From Micropterus salmoides (taxonomy: Eukaryota > Chordata > Actinopteri > Centrarchiformes > Centrarchidae): DNA of 64,000 nt. How positions within the stretch are numbered: the stretch's first letter is position 1; every line of letters starts with the position of its first letter. Where the stretch lies: contig NW_024040152.1 in the NCBI RefSeq assembly GCF_014851395.1, forward strand, positions 15,278,308 through 15,342,307. The letters run 5' to 3'. The translations under genes and the position numbers were made by a program. Shown here piece after piece: positions 59,001 to 64,000 of this stretch. The notes beneath the pieces are model-generated. The model made no database searches, was not told where the DNA came from, and was given only the letters and a program-made list of their open reading frames with translations.

Positions 59001-62000
59001 AGCGACAATGTTGCTCCACTCTGCCTCCACCAGTGCTTCCATTAATACCCTCATTGATTGGCCAGACACTGGGATCACCTAGCCAGATCTAAATCAGTCA
59101 CTAATTAAAAGGGCAAGATGAAAAGCAGCCGACACTGCAGCCCTTCAGGACCTGTAAGGTGAAACATTCTGTAACAACTACAAACTAGGAAGCTGCTCAA
59201 GACTCTTAGCATCAAAAAAGCACCTAGCTCTGCATAGTAATGATTCACAATCTTATTCTGAGAAAAAAACAGATTAAACTGGTGTGGGAAACCTTCACTG
59301 TGCCTTTGAACAAGGTCACGCACAGGCAGGTGCACACACACAATCACACAAGCAGATGCGCATGTACAGACTTTACACGCATGGATGAATGCGCACAGGT
59401 ACTCTGTGGCCCTTACGCATACACACAAACATTTTAGCATAAGAGAGAAACGGTAAGCTAGTCTCTTTCAGTAGCTTTTACCACATGTTGCTGGAGTCAA
59501 GCCGGATTCTGTCTTCTTAAAATCTAAGGCTGCAATGTTACAACGTTGTGCACAGGTTGAGCTGCATTCACAGCACATCTGGCTCTGCCCCCCGCTCATA
59601 ACCAAAGGTGTTAGAAACTCTTCAGCCTATCCTGTAAACGTTGGTGGATCAGTTTAGCTCAGGAAATGCACTCTCATGCAGACAGAAGCCCAACAGGGGA
59701 GAGGAATTTGAGGATTGAGACAAGTGAAGCTTTTTTTATGGCACCTCAGATGATTCTCAAGAGTAAAAGGTGGTGAGAGGGTAGTGAGTCGAATGTCAGA
59801 ACCCGACCGTGTTGTCTTCACACAGACAAATCCAGAAGCCCTCTAATCCTCTGATGTTTGTTTCACAGCAACAAATAATAAATAAATAAAATATCTGTCT
59901 TCTGTGTGTTTTAAGTCTTGACACATGAAGCCACAGAATCTCTTGAAAGAGGTGTTCAGTAGCCTGAGATGGCCACAGCTCTTTATGATGGTTTCACATC
60001 AAATTGTACGGAACATAATTACAAGCAGCCGGGAGGGGAAAACAGTTTATGTCATGAGATATCAGAAATTTCTGACAGTTATAAACAAGTGTCTAAACAA
60101 GTGGTAAAAAACAAGCAGCAAAATGGCTGCAAAGCCGCCATCACTGGCAGTTACGTGGTAATACTAAATAAAATCCTAATGATAACACTAATACAACTGA
60201 TTCATCTTGATAAAAATAAGCTATATACAGTTTGCTTCTGGTTCACTTGTTGATGAACCTCTAAATATGTGTAGCACAACTAATATAGCTAACTTAGGCT
60301 TCATTTTATTTATCTGGTGTGAATAAATGGAATAATAATTGAAATAATGTGTGAACACTCCTAAGTCCAAATAAGAGGTTTTCCCATTTTTTATCACTGT
60401 TCTAATATGGCATGAACGCAGCACTTACACATCAGTGATGAGTCAATATTATCATATCTCTGAAATCACACAAAAGCATGATACATAAATGCACATGCAT
60501 ACATCCAGTATGAACCCAAAAGATCTTCACAAAGTGACACTACCTACGGACAATTGTGTAATGGGAACTGTAATCAGTAGTCTTAATATTTGGGTATAGA
60601 TGATGCAGAGCATCCAGTGCCAACAACTGATCTCCTTGCTATTTCCCATCACTGCTCAGTGCAAAATGTGTGAATGAGTGGCTCTTTTTCCCAAAGCTGA
60701 AGCCTGTGATAGAGAAAATGCTACAGTTACTGTATCATGGAAGATATCACATTACAATCAACTTGATGAGCCTGATCAGCACCATACCAAGGTTGGGGTC
60801 ATTTATTGGCTTATTAGAAAAAAAAAAAGAGATTACATAATGGAAAGGAGAGCATTCACTCCTAATCACTTACCAGGAGAAGGCTTCAATATGAAAATAT
60901 TTGAAAATGAAACCTTAAACCTTATTTGCATTCCAAGCATGTTTTGTTCTTTTCAGTGTCCAAAACCAGGAGAGGATCTTCAAGACTGTCACAAATCAAA
61001 AGGCCAGTTTTCAAAGCTGGAGCTATTCACATGCAGATATGAAGCACAAGCCTAGGACCATCAAACTATCTTCCTCAGAGGCTTTCTTCCATCTATGCAC
61101 TGACATTCCCTCTTCCTTCCTTGTCCTTACCTCCTTGTTGTACTGTAGATAACACGCTGTGCAGATTCCATTCAAGTGCAAAAATACAACACATATTTGC
61201 ATTTGTAACAGCTGTATAGTCCACACCTATTTATGAAGGATTTCCACATTAAAACTTGATAGAAAAAAAAGAGAAAAGCTATTTTTTATATAAAGTGATA
61301 AGGCAGTAAAACAGGTTCAACTTTGCACCTGGCACCTGCACCTAGTAAATCAGACACAGTCACTTCAGTACAAAGCCTGCTATAAATGCCAGCTGCTGGG
61401 TTCTTTGAGAAGAGAATGACAAAGGGTTTTAACAAAGCTGGCCCTACCTGTAGCGCGGGGAGGTCTCACAGATCAGTAGGCATGACACAGCAGCCCAGGG
61501 TGACATGCGACATGGGCTGCAGACACAGGCTAACATAGTTTTAATAAATGCCCCCATTTCCTCTTTTTAATAACCACTTATGCTGTCATTTCCTGCCCCA
61601 TCCATCATCATGAAGGACCGCACCATACTGCTGCAAAACGCAGCGTGCCGCATAACATTCCTGCACATTGCGCCATGCTCTTTCATTATTTCTCTTCATC
61701 CTCCTTTCCTCTGTTGTGTGTCTGTGATGTGCACTCAAATGTATGTATATATCGTACAGTGTCTAAGTGTGTGGATCCCATGAGCAAGGTTCTATGGTCC
61801 TCTCTCATCCAAAACTGTGACTAGTGTGTGTGAATATGTGTGTTTGTGTGCAATATGCTACTCATTGTGTGAGTATTTTTGGGTATGCTCTTGGTGTGTG
61901 TGTCTGACTGCATACCCATGGGTATCTGCCTGAATGTACTTTTTGAGTGTGTGTGTGTGACTGTGTATTGCATGCAGCCATGTGAAGCTGTGTGCCTGCT

Positions 62001-64000
62001 AGCTGCCTCCAGACTTGTATTCCCAAACAAGCCGCAGGGCTTTGGCTCAGGTTTGTGAGTGTGTGTGTGTGTGTGTGTGTGCGCACCTGTTTGATAGCGA
62101 CTGTGTGCAAGGAGTGCACGCTAAATTTTCTCTCACTGTTGCGTGCGTTCGTACCTGTCTGTGTGATTTTGTTTACGAATGTGTCTGCCAGCCTGTCCAT
62201 CTGTCTGTCTGCTCCCATCTCCACCTGTTTGTTAAGTGACTTCCTCCATTTACAGTATGTGTTTGACTGTCTTTGCTAGTCCTGGTCCACAGCTGGGCTG
62301 TAACTGGGCCGGGGGCGGCACCTCTAGGTTGCCAAACCATAGCAGCTGCCACCTTACTGAAAAGAAACCCTCAGATATGAAAGTTCTGTGATTTCCAAGT
62401 TTCTAGATATAGACAGATTCGATAGATTTTATTTTGATTATTGCCATACTGTACCATACTTGATTTATAAAAAATCACACTCAAAGCACATCTCCCAGCA
62501 ATTGGTTAATACTGTTATTTACTGTTATTGCAGCTCTTCTTCCTCTCTGAGAGACATGTCTCCCTGAAAACTTGTGGTGAACTGAGCTACACAAGTGATG
62601 CCTGGTTTCTCATGAGGGAACTAGATAATTTTTGTTTTCCTGCAGCTTGTCATAATTAAATGCATCGTAATGTCAGTATTACATCTAATTAGTGCTAGGT
62701 ACTTTGAGTTGTCACTGATAGCTTGGCAGCTGTGACAGAACCCATCAGCAGAGATTTGCTGTACCTTAACTAATGTCACTAAGAAAGGGTTTTTTTTGGT
62801 AATGCTGACTAGCAGATACTGTTCAAACCAGAATGTATTAAAACTAGTAAATATTAATTAGTTTTGCATGATTCCAAATTGAAATTTCAATACATGCAGT
62901 AAATAAAGAAGTTCATGAGTCTTCTCCACTCACTCTTATCTTTTTTTTTACTCTATGTGGGGCTGCAACTGTCATTTTTTCCCATTATCAACTAATCTGC
63001 AAATGATTCATCGTCTAGTCTAGTCTGTCGATCGATCAGTTAATCAACTAATAAACCCTACGTGTCTACATCAGCAATCAAATGTCACTGGCTTTGCTCT
63101 CAAGCAACCTTTACTCTTCTGAGTTGTTTTACACTTTCAGAGAACTGAATTTTGAATGAGCTACAGATGAGTTACAGATGTGTGATGTTTTAACTGAGTT
63201 TAGTTTTAAGGCACTACTGAACTCCTTTTTTTGCCTTTATTGCCAAAGCCTGTTTCAAAGTCAAGAGAAGAGTCAATCTGATTGTGTCCCCTGCTGATTT
63301 CAATGGAGGACATTCTTTCCTGAAATTATATGGATTGATTTAATGAGCACTAGTCACAGATGTTATCGGAGAAAATATAGATTTATAGTTAATGAGTTCG
63401 TTTTTTTCTTGTTGCTGTGAATACTTTTTAATTTTATACAGCATAATACTACATTCAAATAACTGATCAAAACATCCCACATCACATGACACCGCACTGC
63501 CACCACATCTATACATTTCTTGGCTTGCCACTGTCCTAGGGCAAAGTATGTAAAGTAATATGCAACACGTTCATCAATACAGCCCGGAGTAGAGTCCAGA
63601 GAAGAACATTGGGAGAGGGGAGTACTGTAATCGCTCCAAAACACCAGCCTCTGATCTCGTTAAAGACTAATTGATGTTCAGTGTTAACGAGCTTTACCTT
63701 AATTAGTGGTATTAAAAAGAACACTGGGCGCAATGTGTGGAGAGGGTGGGAGAGGGGCTTGGGTGGGCGGCAGGATTGAGGAAACTATCCACTAATGTTG
63801 CATCAAACAAATGATGAAAGGGGAGGCAGACGAAAGAGAGGGGAAAGAAAGCTGTGCAGAGGAAGTCACAGGTTGCAGGGGTGAGGGGAAGAGACGGAAA
63901 GGATTGAGGCAAGAAGAAACAGGGGGATTGGCAGAAGAAAAGAAAGACAAGCGAGAGGGGGATTGAGCTAAGCTTGAAGGTTTTCTTTGCAAAATTCAAT
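59001..64000. other. Far upstream region, no gene recognised
   Basis: It holds a TG repeat at about 62056-62080 and AT-rich enhancer-like stretches at 62560-62720 and 63640-63720. A GGGCTGCAACT-type repeat lies at 62959-63055, with GA-rich DNA at 63800-63970. The 125-codon open stretch at 60678-61055 starts with GTG and matches nothing known to me. Confidence 0.45.
62959..63055 (+). repeat. GGGCTGCAACT-type teleost repeat
   Basis: It begins GGGGCTGCAACTGTCATTTT and goes on through ATTATCAACTAATCTGC and a GATCGATCAGTTAATCAAC end. It resembles the repeat at 43907-43942. Confidence 0.55.

Noticed and set aside
60678..61055. 125-codon open frame on the plus strand
   Set aside because: It starts with GTG, has no splice context or recognised domain, and lies in AT-rich DNA.
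1..64000. CRISPR arrays, prophage, operons, toxin-antitoxin or defence genes
   Set aside because: Tandem units present are microsatellites or element fragments; gene structure and repeats are vertebrate.

Overview
The window is vertebrate nuclear DNA, most likely from a percomorph teleost. It has multi-exon brain-type genes with GT-AG introns, many (CA)n/(TG)n and (GA)n microsatellites, a tRNA-derived SINE of teleost type, and other teleost-style interspersed repeats. There are no operons, CRISPR arrays, phage or bacterial genes. Exon joins were made by eye and checked by reading phase; no alignment was run. Family comparisons are from memory.

Both recognisable genes lie on the minus strand. 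(1) Positions 1213-8564 hold the first eight coding exons of a conventional protein kinase C, best matching the gamma type (prkcg). They encode the pseudosubstrate, C1A, C1B, the C2 domain, the V3 hinge and the first lysine of the kinase glycine loop region. The rest of the kinase lies beyond the left edge. (2) Positions 23752-51702 hold all 15 coding exons of an NMDA receptor GluN2D subunit (grin2d), about 1962 residues. It has a signal peptide, amino-terminal domain, split glutamate-binding domain, M1, pore loop, M3, M4 and a very long cytoplasmic tail ending in the PDZ ligand ESEV. Every exon junction keeps frame.

Layout: 1-8564 is prkcg. 8565-about 20300 is intergenic DNA with repeats, GA-rich tracts and some AT-rich segments that look like conserved non-coding elements. 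About 20300-23751 is the probable grin2d 3' UTR and flank. 23752-51702 is grin2d. 51703-64000 is upstream DNA with microsatellites, GA-rich tracts and possible 5' non-coding exons or enhancers, and no recognised gene.

The two genes act at the same synapses. GluN2D-containing NMDA receptors admit calcium with weak magnesium block; the tail's Leu at the M3 S/L site fits this. PKC-gamma is a calcium- and diacylglycerol-activated neuronal kinase. The functional link is general knowledge; the sequence shows only that they are neighbours.

Points most worth a second look: the roughly 1070-residue GluN2D tail with Lys/Arg/Glu, Ser and Asp/Glu low-complexity blocks; 138 open codons in frame after its stop; a GC-AG intron in the ligand-binding region; a perfect 21-bp hairpin in an intron; a 23-bp inverted repeat enclosing a 27-bp tandem repeat; and a CA microsatellite abutting the prkcg exon 1 donor. 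I found no evidence for a wholly new multi-gene system.
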